DNA of 64,000 bases from Juglans regia (Eukaryota > Streptophyta > Magnoliopsida > Fagales > Juglandaceae): assembly GCF_001411555.2 (NCBI RefSeq), contig NC_049904.1, positions 19,977,370 through 20,041,369 on the forward strand, in the 5' to 3' direction. A program made the translations under genes and the position numbers. This document shows, piece after piece, positions 1 through 12,070 of this stretch. Each line of letters begins with the position of its first letter. The stretch's first letter is position 1. Under the pieces are notes generated by a model. It did no database searches. It was not told the origin of the DNA and was given only the letters and a program-made list of their open reading frames with translations.

Positions 1-370
1 GAATATTAAAAAAAAAAAAAACAAACAACCATCAAATTAGCTATTAAATGCAATTTTGTTGAGGAATCAAAGCAACAAAAAAAAAAAAACACTTGTAATT
101 AATATATAAATATATATATACACACACACACACACATATCTAAGGGACAACACAAATATCATAGTTTCTTGTTCAACAAGATTAAGAAAATCAAGAAAAA
201 TTGAATTTAATATAAGAATCAAGCATCATAATTTATAATCTTGTCCGATCCTTTTGTGCCCACATTATTATTCCTAATTGTAACTAAGGTCATTGGTTGT
301 GTCACCAATATTGCTACTTCATTTAAGAGAAATCTGGAAAACTTTTTTCCAAACTCCAATCCGCAGGATA
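1..370. repeat. 5' flank of a third receptor-kinase copy (window edge)
   Basis: This stretch matches 10985-11290 and 39780-40140, the DNA upstream of the two receptor-kinase copies. Shared landmarks are ATCAAATTAGCTATTAA, GAGGAATCAAAG and GGAAATCTGGAAA followed by TTTTTTCCAAACTCCAATC. Both downstream copies lie to the left of their flank on the minus strand. The gene belonging to this flank would therefore lie left of position 1, outside the window. Similarity fades after about 365. Small opposing ORFs at 219-528 fall across this match and look fortuitous. Confidence 0.75.
101..136. repeat. (AT)n/(AC)n microsatellite
   Basis: A run of AT dinucleotides passes directly into AC dinucleotides. 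It is a simple compound microsatellite. Confidence 0.9.
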
Positions 371-1120
371 ACATAAATGAAATTCTATTTTTCTTCTCTG
401 TTTTTCGTTCCTCTGTACTCTGTGCCCTGTTCTTTATTTCTCTTTCAGTTTTTGAGATAAGTTTCATTGGATGCTCAAGTTTTATCATGGTATTAGAGCA
501 ATTCATCAAGATGTCAAATTTCTTGTAAAATTCACTAACGCTTCTCTTCTCTTACTTTGCTGTTCTGAATCTTTGTGATGATCCTACAAGGATTACCAAG
601 ATTCATGAAGAGTGTAAAATCCATTAAGGAGACTTACCCAAGCTGCAAAAACCAGGATTGCCAAGATTCCCAACTTCAACCCCAATTTGCTTCTCTCCTG
701 CAATGTTGGGAGCATGTCTACACACAATGATAGATATGTTACAATCCGATCAACAGAAAATGAGAAGAATTCCTGTTATTGCTCTAATATTTGTAGACTT
801 CTATTTGTGTGTATTTTAACAAGGTAATGGATTAAACAAGTCTCATGAGAGGAATCGCATGACTTCTATATTATTTGGGCGGCCTCAAAGACCCAAGATT
901 TGTAAGTAAGGTTGTAAATGGACTAAGTTGTTCATGCTCAACTCATCAACTTGACTTGATTTTTGTTCTTTTAAGAAAAACATAAGTTTTGAATATTATA
1001 AATTAATTACTGTACTGATATGTATTTATTTATAAAAACTATATTATTGATATTAATTCAAAGTTGTTTTGCCAAAGTTTGTAGATAGAGTTAAGAGATT
1101 ACCCTCCTCCACGATCATGT
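371..1120. other. Intergenic, nothing recognised
   Basis: AT-rich sequence without a convincing ORF, RNA gene or transposon end. Confidence 0.5.
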
Positions 1121-1215
1121 AGAAACTTCAATTTGATCTTGCTAAGTCTAGCTAAAACATTTTTAATATCAATCCTCTATTAAGGTAAATATGCACAATA
1201 ATGCAAAGCCAAGTC
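1121..1215 (-). pseudogene. Relic of receptor-kinase last exon
   Basis: This short block aligns by eye, at very roughly 70 percent, with the C-terminal kinase exon of the intact copy (about 34546-34640) and with the same exon of the dead copy (about 6260-6350). Landmarks are AAACTTCAATTTGA, AAAACATTTTT and a GCACAATAATGCAAAGCCA stretch. Indels break every reading frame. I see no other kinase exon beside it. It is best read as a leftover from an older duplication or deletion in the receptor-kinase array. Confidence 0.5.
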
Positions 1216-2594
1216 CATAGTTTTTAATATGCCATCAAAAGAACATAAGCATGAGCGAGCGTTCACAACCCAAAAAGCATTATCAAATGTATAAACGGTC
1301 ATTCCACAAATCTTTACAAATCCACTTATGTCACTTGACACTTATCTCACCACACTTTTCTAACCTACCATACTAACATGCCTGAATCTTGTATTATGAC
1401 CATCAGATTAATCAGTAGATATGATAAAAAGATATTCCTTTATACAAATTAGTGATCTACTGGTAAATTCTGAGTTCCATTTACTGAACTAATATTTTGG
1501 CTGATGTTTTCAATCTCCTATCCTTCCTTTACTCTTTTTGGGTTGAATTCAGTGATTGAGTCATGCCAGGTGAAAATTTTAGATGTGATGTGGCTATTTT
1601 TAATGGCTAGTGTTTGATTATGGGTGATTCTAATGAGATTGATATATAAATTGTAATTTTATGGTGTTGATATTTTATATATCACTATGTGTAGTACTTG
1701 AGGAACTTTGTTGGAAGCAAAGGTGTTCAAATAGAAATTTAGGTACTAGTGTGTATTGATGGCTGAATGGAGATGGGTTAGTAGAAGTATCAAATCAAGT
1801 GAGATGTTTGAGTTTGTGCAAAAGAGCTATTCAGAGATGGGTATCACACTCACATTGGAAAACTTAAAATGGTGCATTTTAAATGACTTGCTTGATAACA
1901 AAAGCTTTATGAGAGTAATTTTCAATTTTAATTGGTATGTTTTCTTTAAGTTAATTAGTTTTGCGTAGAGTAAAGATGATTTATAATGAGCTGTTCCATT
2001 TTATATTTAAGATTAAATAAGTAGAGCTGATTGTAACTATTTTTGCAAGTCGTGCAGGTATGTGATTAGTTAATACCAATAACTGAAACTTCAAATCCTA
2101 TTTTGAGCATGGATTATCCTTGGTATATATACTTGATTATTACTCTAGACTAAAATGTACCGAAGGAAAGTAGAATTAGCATATTTACGACTAAATTGAA
2201 ATGGGAAAAAAATAAAAATAATAAAAAAAGCATTCCTTTATTCCTTGAAGTTCAATAACTTGGAAGCTTACAAGTTGTCCACTTATGTTAGTCTTGGACT
2301 TGGGATGAGCTAACGTTTGTAATTGGCTTGTTTTTAATCGTGAAACATGGTCCTTATCTTCAAAAGTGATGGTTATATAAAAAATTCTAATAAATAATCA
2401 CTTCTTTTTTTAACAAATTTTAATCTATTTATTAAGATAGAAGTGCTACATATACAAAGAGTACATAAAAATAAATTCACAAACTGATATAATTTTATGT
2501 GATCCGTTAGATTTACTTTATAATAAAAATAACTTTATAGCTACCGTTTTGACTAAAATAAAGAAAGAAAATAATGGGATTAGCTCTTTTTGCC
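1216..2594. other. Intergenic, nothing recognised
   Basis: AT-rich. A 70-codon ORF at 1756-1968 has no recognisable domain, no partner exons and no similarity to its surroundings, so I do not call a gene. Confidence 0.5.
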
Positions 2595-2964
2595 AAAATT
2601 TTGAATACCGTACATGACGCCGTACCGGTCAAGGCACTAGAACGAAATATTATGGTACCGGTATCGTTTCGTGTACCATTTCAAAATAGTTGATATATGA
2701 ATAAATTATATATAAATATATATATTATAAATAGCCTAGTCTGAATTGGAGGTCAAAAAATGAGCTTGTAGTTTGAAAAAATTAAAAAAAAAAAGAATAA
2801 AAAATTAAAAGCCCGAAATATTGGCCAATACGGGCCGAAATACAAGCCGGTACGAGTCGAAATATCGACTAGTGCGAAATATATGTAATACCTGTACCAG
2901 ACCAGTAGCCAGTACAACATATACTGGCCATACTGGCTAGTACAGTACAGTATTTAAAACAATG
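2595..2964. mobile_element. Mutator-like MITE with 9-bp TSD
   Basis: The 370-bp element is flanked by a perfect 9-bp duplication, CTTTTTGCC, at 2586-2594 and 2965-2973. Its ends form imperfect inverted repeats: TTTTGAATACCGTAC on the left, and TTTTAAATACTGTAC as the reverse complement of the right end. The interior is rich in GTACCGGT and CGAAATAT motifs and has no ORF. A 9-bp target duplication is the hallmark of Mutator-like elements, so a non-autonomous MULE is the best call. Confidence 0.8.
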
Positions 2965-3454
2965 CTTTTTGCCCCCATCTTTTTTGTTTAGAACTTCTCT
3001 AGTTATATTTTTTTGGGTAGGGGGTGGAGATAGCCATAGGTAAAACCAGGTAGCAAGCTCCTAGGCAAGGGAAAGCTAGCTAAAGTAAAACAATAAGGAG
3101 AAAACTAAGAATACAAAAGGGAAAGTAAGGCTTGATTGAGTAAGGTAGGGTTCTTTTGAAAGGGGCACGACACAACCATCTATCACTCTCGATTATGGCT
3201 TCCTCCAATGCTAAAGACCATTGGAAAGACACTAGGAACCAGAGCATGTCTGGCCGGACATAAACCTAGCTTTTCCGGAGAATAAGATTTTTTATAATCT
3301 ATCCATTCTGACACTATTTATAATTTAAAAGCAATTGAGCATGGAGTTTATACAGGAGTTTTATAAAAGTTGAGTTTCATTTGACCATGTAATGCTCGTT
3401 TGTATAGGACTTAGCTTTTATAATTTGAACAAAGATACAGTATATTTGGTCCCG

Positions 3455-3535
3455 TTTGAATTGAGAGATAAGATGAGTTGAGATACTTTATGAGTTAAAA
3501 TTTATAAATAGTAATAACTCATCTCTCAATTCAAA
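3455..3535. mobile_element. Small foldback MITE
   Basis: The arms TTTGAATTGAGAGAT and ATCTCTCAATTCAAA are exact reverse complements around a short AT-rich loop, giving an 81-bp hairpin. No target duplication is clear. Confidence 0.6.
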
Positions 3536-4410
3536 TCAGCATAAACTCTACTATATCTAATCAAAAATCTGTAAAAAATCTTGGACGTACTATATTATGA
3601 ACATCTTCAAACAAGGTTTATTGGCATTGATTTGATGATGTCTATGAGAGGTGTTTGGTGAGAATGAGTTACTATGGCCAAACATACCGATAAGACAACA
3701 GTAATTAGGGATACAATTCTCAATCAACAATCCCCATTTCAAGGGTACTTAGGGTAGATACAAGATCGTACTAATCTGACCATTCATAGGATGCAATCGT
3801 GAAAGATTCAGTCATATGTTTAAGTTGGTCAAAGTTATTTTAATGAATCACTTTTGCTTTTGCCTTAATTGGCATAGAATGCATACATATCATATGATTG
3901 CCGTTTATCACCTATGTCGTGTGTTAGCGTAGCCACGTGAAAGATTCACGTGAATGGTGATAGAATTTTTCTATTATTTATTTTTTAAAAAATTTAATTA
4001 CTCACAATTTTCCTTTTAATAACTTTGTATTATATAAAGGCCAAATCGCATACCTTGCGCCTTGAATAATGGGCCAAAAATCAAATAAATATAAAGGTTG
4101 ACACTCATGTGATGCATCTGCAAATTTGATGGCTAATCGTACACAGGTGTTGTCTCCATTTTGTGACACGTGTGTAGACTATGCACATAAATGAATCAAT
4201 TTTGTAATTTCAATAATGCTAAATATAATTATTCTTCGGTTTCATTATCCTTTTTATTTGGTTTAAAAGTAGGTGAGGATGGATTGGGCCAAATAATGAC
4301 CACAACCCAATGCAAGATTCCTGAGCTCATATGGGTGTAATAAAGCCCAACCAAAGAAAGCACCTTCTATTCTTCTAGAAGGAAAAAGACCACAAAAGTT
4401 GGAAAGTGGT
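3536..4410. other. Intergenic, nothing recognised
   Basis: AT-rich, with no ORF or repeat that I can support. Confidence 0.45.
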
Positions 4411-4596
4411 ATGGTTGTGTTTGGGAAGTGAGGATTTTTAAAGTATTCTATAAAAAATAGTGAAAAAATAATGAAAAAATAATAATAGAATATTGAATAG
4501 AAGTAAAAGTACGTAAAAAATAATATTAAAATAGTGAATAGTAATAAAGTATTCTCAGAATACTTGAGAATACCTTGACACCCAAACTAAATTCCC
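4411..4596. mobile_element. Foldback MITE (diverged)
   Basis: The ends are loosely inverted: GTGTTTGGGAAGTG on the left, and TAGTTTGGGTGTC as the reverse complement of the right. Both are followed inward by AAGTATTCT. The interior is AT-only sequence typical of a MITE. No clear target duplication. Confidence 0.45.
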
Positions 4597-4925
4597 AGAA
4601 ATGCTAAACTACTGAGACTGCAACATAAAAGAGACACAACTACAAGATAGAAGGTATAATACTAGGAGTGTTAGATCTATAAAGAAATTCATTTATCTAT
4701 TTTATAACGTGATACATCATATCTATTTTATAATATAACATATTATATAAACTATTTCATTTTATAAATTTTTATATTTTTTATAAGTTTTTTTAATAAA
4801 TCAAGAATTTTTTATAATAAGAAAACTCGGTAACAAAAAAAATGATCCAAACTAGTTTACCAAAAACTATATAAATGTGTAAGAGTGGCATTGGGAAAAA
4901 TCCCTCACTATTATAAGACTATAGA

Positions 4926-5286
4926 GCTAGTTTGGGAACACATGTACTCTCAAATATTTTCTTATATTTCCTCTCAAACATCACTCAAATAAAAAACACT
5001 TTTCAATTTCAAATTTTTAATTTTTTCATCTAATCATTGCCTAATCATTAAAATTTTCACAAACTTCTAAACAAAATACAAAAAAGAAATATTACTTTTT
5101 CAAATTTCAAAACAACAATAATATTAAAAGACTATATTCTAATAATATTTTTGTTCAACTTTTTTCTCTCTTTTCACAAAACTCAATAAAATATCTTAAC
5201 ACAAACTATTTTGTTACTATTCATAAACATTTTTACTACTATTTACAAATATTTTGAAATACTCTAAGTATCCAAATTAGGCCTAA
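4926..5286. mobile_element. MITE shared by both duplication units
   Basis: The ends are inverted (TAGTTTGGGAACACATG and, from the right end, TAATTTGGATACTTAGAG) around an AT-rich, ORF-free body. The same element lies at about 33387-33745, so it was present before the duplication. Confidence 0.55.
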
Positions 5287-6235
5287 GTATTAACTTTATT
5301 TATGTTTTAGATGAGTACGACTTTTTATCCAGTTTGATCCAAAATATCGCATCTATTGCCCATGCTTCAACTATTGCTAGGAACATAATTTACATTATTG
5401 TAATAGAAAGGTTCATTTGTCGGTTAGCTTGTCGTTTGAACAAACTAGCTAGCTAGAAACTTGGTGAAGCTTATTAATGAGAGGTTGGCCATGTTTATAG
5501 TAGCTTTATTGTGCACAAATGTATCTCCATCACTTAGGCCGACCATGTATGTATGAGGTTAATTTGTGCTTAAACTAGCTTTATGGAAGGATAAATGATT
5601 GTTCTGGACCTAAACCCAGTGCCAAACATCAGTATAGTGAAGATATGAGGCTTAAGGCCATGCAAGACCTCCATTGATAGAGGAAAAATTAGAATTTTTG
5701 GGTTTGTCCCACTGTTAAGACTTGGTTGCCTAGTGTAAATGGAGGGGCTGTATATACCCCTCTCTTCCTTTAGATGATTGGTACAAATAGAATCTCTCTC
5801 TCAAATACGAATATCTCTCTAATCTCGAAATTTTAGCAGTGAAATATGTGAGTGTTGTTCTGGTTTTACCACATGACACATTTCACCTTTGACGATGACT
5901 ATTTCAGGCAAACAACTACGATGGAGAAGTTTGTGGAACAACCTCACTATATCTATGATTTGCCGACGAGGTAATATCACTTGCTCTGTGTATTCTAATC
6001 TAATTTTTATCGCACTTAGATATATGAGAAATAGATGACACGATACATTCATAGCATTAATTGACAGAAAAAGTTGTAGTTTGGGGACAAAATGACAACT
6101 TCCACCATAATATTGCAAAAAAACTAATAGTTTAAGGTGTAAATTGTAATTTTTTCTAAAAATAATGAAGCATAACGCCTAAATCCCAAACAAGGCACAA
6201 ACATGAGGGAGTTGTAAGCAAACTTGACACTCAAC
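5287..6235. other. 3' flank of receptor-kinase pseudogene
   Basis: Non-coding duplicated sequence matching about 33746-34517. A 99-codon minus-strand ORF at 5819-6118 is disrupted in the other copy and has no domain, so it is not called. Confidence 0.6.
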
Positions 6236-9200
6236 TTAGCTTCTCCTACTACCTAGTACAAACTTCAATTTGACCTTTTTGAGTGTTGCTGAAACATTTT
6301 TTTATGTCAATTCTTTGTGTAGGTGACTTTGCACAACAATCTAAAGACAATCTGATAACTGAAGATATGCAGTCCTCCATGGCAACATGTTCTTTTTCAT
6401 TTCTCAACAAATTGGCATCAACAATATCGAGTATTGAAGCGAGCAGTGATTCATCTACCTAGTGTTTTAAGGTCATTTCTCCATTAGACATACCATACGT
6501 AGGCTTCTTTCTTGTGAAAGTTTCCATTAGTAGAATGCCATAACTATGCACATCACCTCTTGACAACTCCTTCTAATCCATATTTTGTGGATAACATTCT
6601 ATTTCATCATATATACTATCTTATTTTATAATAATGAATAAACAAATCAGAAAAAAACTAGTACTTGTAGATCAAGACTCAATATATATATATATATTGC
6701 TCTGGACTCAAAAGATACTTAATTGCATGTGAATGAGTAGAAGGATGAACATGCAATTTGAAATGGAAAAGTTTGAAAATTTACCTGGTGCCATGTACCC
6801 TAAAGCAGCAAGAGTCATGGTCTGCATCTTAGAGTCCCTATCATCTAAGAGTTTGGCCATGCCAAAATCGGCAACATGTGCAACCATTTCTTCATCTAAT
6901 AAGACATTGCTAGGTTTTAGATCACAATAAATAATTGTTGTTGAATGACCATGATGAAGGTATTCTAATGTTGATGCGATATCAATCATGATATTGAGCC
7001 TTTGTAAGATATTCAGATAGTGATCTTGAGAGTGCAACCATTTCTTTAAGTTTCCATTAGGCATGTATTCCAATACAAGGGCTTTGAAGTCAATATTGCT
7101 ACAAATGGTGATGATTTTGACAAGATTTCGATGACAAATATTTCGTAGCACCTCACACTTTGCATCAAAACTTTTGAATGGCCCTTTCACTTGCAAGTTC
7201 ACAATTTTGATTGCAATATTCATCCCATCTGAAAGTGTTCCTTGGTATACTGACCCAAAACATCCTTCCCCAAGTAAATTATTAGAGTTGAATCCATTCG
7301 TTGCTTGTACAAGTTGCTGGTGAGAAATTCTTCTCCATGTAACTAGAGGGTACACGTCTGCTTGAGCAGGAGATTTTGAGTTCCTCTTTTTCCCTCTTTT
7401 CTAAGCAAATGCAAGGGTCACTACAAGCATTATAACCCCAATTGCTGGCAATACATACCTTAGCATATGTGGCCATGTTGTCTTCCTTTTGTGAGGGTCA
7501 CCTTCTTCACATGAGGGAACTTTCAATCGAGCTACACCACAAAGTATGTTGTTTGACATAAATGATGCAGTTGAGAAGTTTAGAAATGGTCCACTTGTGG
7601 GAATTTCTCCTTGTAGTTTATTGAATGAGATATTTAGATATTTGAGGTAATGGAGTCCTTCTAAGGACTTGGAAATCTCTCCAGATAAATTGTTATCGGA
7701 AAGATCTAAGAACTTCAAGCTTACTAGTTCACCAAAAGATACAGGAATTGAGCCTTGTAGTCAATTTATTGCCAAGGAGAGATTAGTCAAATCTTTGAGA
7801 CCACCAATTCTTTTGGGGATATCACCTGATAGTTAATTTCTTGACAAATTCAATATCCTCAAGACCTTCATTTTCTCAATCTTTGATAGGTTATTTGCCT
7901 CCATTCCAATCCATCTTTTTATTGAGATATTGAAGATCCCAAATGGAATTGTGCCGAAAAAACCATTGACTCCAATTTCGAAAACCACTAAATTTTGCAG
8001 ATTACCAATCTTCTCTTCAAGATGATAAAGAAGATATAATGAACCTAGAATACTCATTAGCAGTAAGAAAATTAATAACCATGACCTCAAATCATGGGGC
8101 TGGCACATTTCAGGTTGAAATCTGGCTTCTCTCCCAGTTCAAATTACATCATGGAGGTGTCACAAATAGTTATGAATGTTTCTGGGTTCTCTTGCTATTT
8201 TGTTACTAGACTTGTTGAAATATTCTAGTATCAATATATTTTGAACAAAGTATTTTGTACTTCAAATTGAAATTAATTCTTCAATCAGAGATGATCATAG
8301 AACATGTATACTAAATCAATAATGGTATCGATGTAATTGACTCATATAAGACTATATAAGCATACCTTCAAAGTACGATCAGAAAACATGTCTACTAATG
8401 ATCAATAGCCTTATCTATCTAAGACTAAGAATATATACCTTCAAAGTTGTTGTAGGTAAGGTATAACTCCGTAAGCATGGTTAAGTTTCCTATTTCTAAG
8501 GGTAGTCTTCCTGAAAATTTATTAGTCAATAAATATAGAATTTGCTACTATTTGTATTTGAACAAAAAGGATAACTATATATTGGAGGTTGATAGCTGAC
8601 TAAACATACCTTCAAAGTTGTTGTCATGAAGGTATAGCTTTGTAAGCATAGTTAAATTCCATATTTTCGGGAGTTCACCTGACAATTGATTACAAGAAAT
8701 AGAAAGATACTATACATTGGGAAGATGATCAAACATATGGGTAGATAGGCCACCATATAGCATATTGTAGCCAAGTGCAATGACTTATAGTGAAGTTATG
8801 TCGAAGAAAATGGAGGACATCAGTCCTGAAAGCTTGTTCATTACAAGATTAATTTCTTGAAAGGAATATATCTTGAAGATAGAGGAAGGTATGGTGCCTG
8901 AAAGCTGATTGTCTCCAAGAGTAATAACTTGCAATGAAGATATGTTTGACAGAGATGGTGGAATAGTACCTATGAAGTTGTTATCGTCAAGATACAATCT
9001 TCTAATTTTAGTTAGCGATCCCATCTGTGATGCTATTGCTCCATTGAATTCATTGTATCGAAAGTCAAAGAATTTCAACCAAGTAAGATGAGACAACTCA
9101 ATTGGGATTGAGCCATGAAAACTATTGTTTTGGATGCTTAGCCTCACAAGAAATGAAAGGTTTCCGATATGCAGAGGAATGGTACCTACAAGGCCCATGA

Positions 9201-10053
9201 AAGAAAGGTTTAATACCATGACTCGATTATTCCTAGAACCACATATGACACCTACCCAATTGCAAACGGAAGTAGTATTAGTACTGGACCATCTTTTGTC
9301 AAATGATTTTGGGGATCAAAAGAAATATGAGCTTTCAAGACAAGAAGAGCAGATTGATCTGTGGTAATGTTGGGAGCTAGGGGTGAAAATCGACCCCTTC
9401 GGTGCGATTTTTGGACAAAACCAACGCCGACCGACCCTTAAGTTTTGGGGGAGAAAACCGGCCGAAACCGGTCGATGGGGAGGATAAATGCCAACGCCGG
9501 CTGATGCTTCATTTCTGTGCCAGTTCACGGCCGGTTCTCAGACCAAGCTTCGTCTGAGATAGTAGAGAGAGAGAGAGAGGATGAGAACTGAGACACGAGG
9601 AGGAAGACATGATGAAGAAGACGGATTGATATTGAAACGACACTGTTCTACTTATTTGTTTTAATACGTTATAAATAAAACGACGTCATTTGGTTTATTA
9701 CCAAACGACGCTATTTGGTTTCTATAGGAATAAACGACGCCGTTCTACTTAAACTTAAGTAGAACAGCGTTATTTTGAGCACAGAGTATGTAAAAAAAAT
9801 TAATTTCTTTAGTCGGCCAGTTCAGCGGTTCGAACCGACGCTGAACCGGCCAATATCAGTTTTCTCAATTTTGTATTGCTCTCCAACCGATTCTTCACCG
9901 GGTTTGGTCGGTTCTGAGCTCGGCCAGCCGGTTTGAGTTGGTCCCGATCGATTCTTCGGTTTGTTGTACATGCCTATTAATGGGAGCTGCTGCAAAGGCA
10001 ATGATAAACCCGCACACAAAATAAAGTATCAAGAAACTTGTTGGGGCAGCCAT
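6236..10053 (-). pseudogene. LRR receptor-like kinase pseudogene (EFR/Xa21-type)
   Basis: This is the degenerate sister of the intact gene at 34518-39054, collinear exon by exon. The ancestral start is the ATG at 10053; the equivalent of the stop is near 6236. Lesions are: a 602-bp hAT insertion in the signal-peptide/LRR N-terminal exon (9379-9980); an approximately 755-bp loss of about ten LRRs, with the junction near 7882, in frame; stop codons at 7833-7835 and 7761-7763; a frameshift and stop at 7401-7403 just after the transmembrane segment; and a broken last exon (6236-6590). The kinase exon (6790-7370) is still largely open, with GEGCFGSVY, the lysine of IAIK, YCDLKPSN and DFGMAK. One 72-bp LRR mini-exon remains at about 8439-8510. 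Any transcript could not encode a full receptor. Confidence 0.9.
9379..9980. mobile_element. hAT-type non-autonomous insertion, 8-bp TSD
   Basis: 602 bp are flanked by a perfect 8-bp duplication, TGGGAGCT, at 9371-9378 and 9981-9988. The intact paralogue near 38980 has the uninterrupted site TGGGAGTTGCTGCC. The left end is AGGGGTGAAAA; the right end, TGCCTATTAA, is only loosely complementary. The interior has CCGGCCGAAACCGG-like motifs and repeated AACGACGCCGTT-type palindromes, with no transposase. Eight-base duplications and (T)AGGGGTG ends are typical of hAT elements. The same left end recurs at 42379-42480. Confidence 0.85.
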
Positions 10054-10119
10054 GTGAAGTGTATGTCGGTTTAGGCACTCAAATTGAGGATTAACAAGTA
10101 AGACTGATGTTCAAAAGAG

Positions 10120-10146
10120 AGAGGGAGGGAGGGAGGGAGGGAGGGA
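10120..10146. repeat. (GGGA)n microsatellite in 5' leader region
   Basis: A GGGA run lies about 70 bases upstream of the pseudogene start, and a matching run sits at about 39131-39155 upstream of the intact gene. On the coding strand it is CT-rich, as often seen in plant 5' leaders. Confidence 0.75.
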
Positions 10147-10759
10147 GAGGGTGGTTTGCGCGTTGTTGCCATCATTGACTTGTGTAGTAAAATTAACGTG
10201 GAAAGACCGCCAATTCGTGCTGCATGCGTTGAAGTCAAGGCTAGCAAGCGACTACATTAAAAATAATAATTATAATAATGTTCATTATTCTTTCATCAAT
10301 TAGGAAATTATTTCGTATAAGAATAAAATTATTGTCTAGGTTGATCAAGACTCATTCTCAGGTAAGGCTTTCGCAATATCAAAGTGATCACCCACATGAT
10401 GATCAATACTTAAGATTATAAGATTGCTCTTTGAAGAAAAATTATGCAGATATCAACGTCAATCATTGTGCACATTTTAGAAAATTGTTGTAAGCTCGAC
10501 ACCACTTTTCAAAGGGTCTAATATCATAACATGAACGATGCAATTACTGCTGTTTTTGACCAAAACCCTACAGATTGCTCCCCAGGTTTATAAATAGTTT
10601 GAAAAAAAAAAAAAACACCTCAATTAATAATCAAAATCTTTAAAATTTGGTAAAAGTTACGTCATACGTGTTATTTTTATGGATTTTAACGAACAAATTT
10701 GAACTCAGAGTGAAAATTTCTAAACTTTAGTAGTTATGGATTTCATTATCAGTTTTAGC

Positions 10760-10963
10760 CTCGTCTGTTTTTACAGATGAGATGATATGAGATTAAAATT
10801 AAAAGTTAAATAAAATATTATTAGAATATATTTTTTTAATATTATTTTTCTTTTGAGATTTGAAAATCTTGAATTATTTATTTTATTTTGTATGAGAATT
10901 TGAAAAATTTATAAAATTTAGATGAGATGAGATGAGTTGAGAGAAGTTGTGAAAACAAACGAG
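10760..10963. mobile_element. MITE with CTCGTTTGTTTTCACA-like ends (in both units)
   Basis: The left end CTCGTCTGTTTTTACAGATG is complemented by the right end GTGAAAACAAACGAG. The body is AT-rich with GATGAGATGA motifs. A copy is present at about 39600-39765, so insertion predates the duplication. Confidence 0.65.
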
Positions 10964-11432
10964 AAATCAAATTAACATACTGACTATTAAAAAAAACTAT
11001 CAAATTAGCTATTAAGTGCAATTTCGTTGAGGAATCAAAGCAACAAAAAAAATAAAATAAAAAAATAAAGAAAGAGAAAAAAGTAGAAAACTAGACATAA
11101 TTTTGCATAATCTAATATGACAACATATATAGAAGAATATTGTCAACAAACAAAATCACTCAAAAAGAAAAAAAAATCATATAATGAAGAGAAATGTATA
11201 TATTCCGTGCAACGTCAATTGTGATATTGATCATATCTTTGAAGGAAATCTGGAAAGCTTTTTTCCAAACTCCAATCAGGCTCTACAACCAAGTGTCTAA
11301 ATTAATCAAGACTGCAGAAAGTTAATAATGTGATATTAGATGATTGGAGATTATTTATTCTATTTCACTTGTAAACCTATCATCTAATGCCATATTATGG
11401 GATGATTAGAGCAAAATGATAATTGAGATGAG

Positions 11433-11625
11433 TGGCTCTACAGCCACAGTACATGGGGATCCTAAACGATTGGGGGAGTCCGTGCATTTTTTTTTAGCTT
11501 TTTTTTCATGTACTTTTTTAATACTTTTAAATATTTAAAAAAAATTTACAACATCATTAAAAAATATTTCTTTAATCATTAAAAAAAAAAAACCACTGTC
11601 GGGATCCCCATGTGCGGCTTTAGCA
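11433..11625. mobile_element. MITE with TGGCTCTACAGCCAC ends (in both units)
   Basis: GTGGCTCTACAGCCAC...CATGGGGATCC on the left is complemented by GGATCCCCATG...GGCTTTAGC on the right, around poly(T)/poly(A) stretches. It is present in unit 2 at about 40315-40493, where an additional CCGACAATG/CATTGTCGG pair is conserved. Confidence 0.6.
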
Positions 11626-12070
11626 TTTCTGTTTATATATTTAAGATGTCATCATTCTTTTAAGTTAAAAAAAAGTCATAAAAGACTGATAGAAACAAAG
11701 GAAAAATATTTTGTATTTGAATGATATTTCATAAATAATGAAATTATGAAAAGTTTTGAGAAGTTTTAAGAAGTTTGGTGGTGTCCAAATATGGCATCAA
11801 TTTTTTAAATTGTTTTACTTAATCGTTTATGAATTATTTTTTAAAGATTTATAATTTTTTTATTTTTAATAAAAAACATGTTTAATTTAAAAAATAGTTG
11901 AATATTTTAAAACATGTCAAAAAATTATAAAAAGGAATCCTACTCTGGTGGTCGTGTCCCGTCCTAAAATCATCTCATATATTCTCACTATTCAATCGGG
12001 GCCTAAAATTTTTTGTTGATTTATTATTGGTATAACTACATTTTCTAGCCCCTTAATTAGATAATAATAA

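Noticed and set aside
219..528. Overlapping ORFs of 95-96 codons on both strands
   Set aside because: They overlap the conserved flank of the receptor-kinase copies, are not open in the other copies and carry no domain.
1756..1968. 70-codon plus-strand ORF
   Set aside because: No domain, no splice partners and an ORF length expected by chance.
7282..7476. Separate small gene overlapping the kinase pseudogene
   Set aside because: It is an alternative frame of the receptor-kinase juxtamembrane region; the same shadow exists at 35564-35758 in the intact copy.
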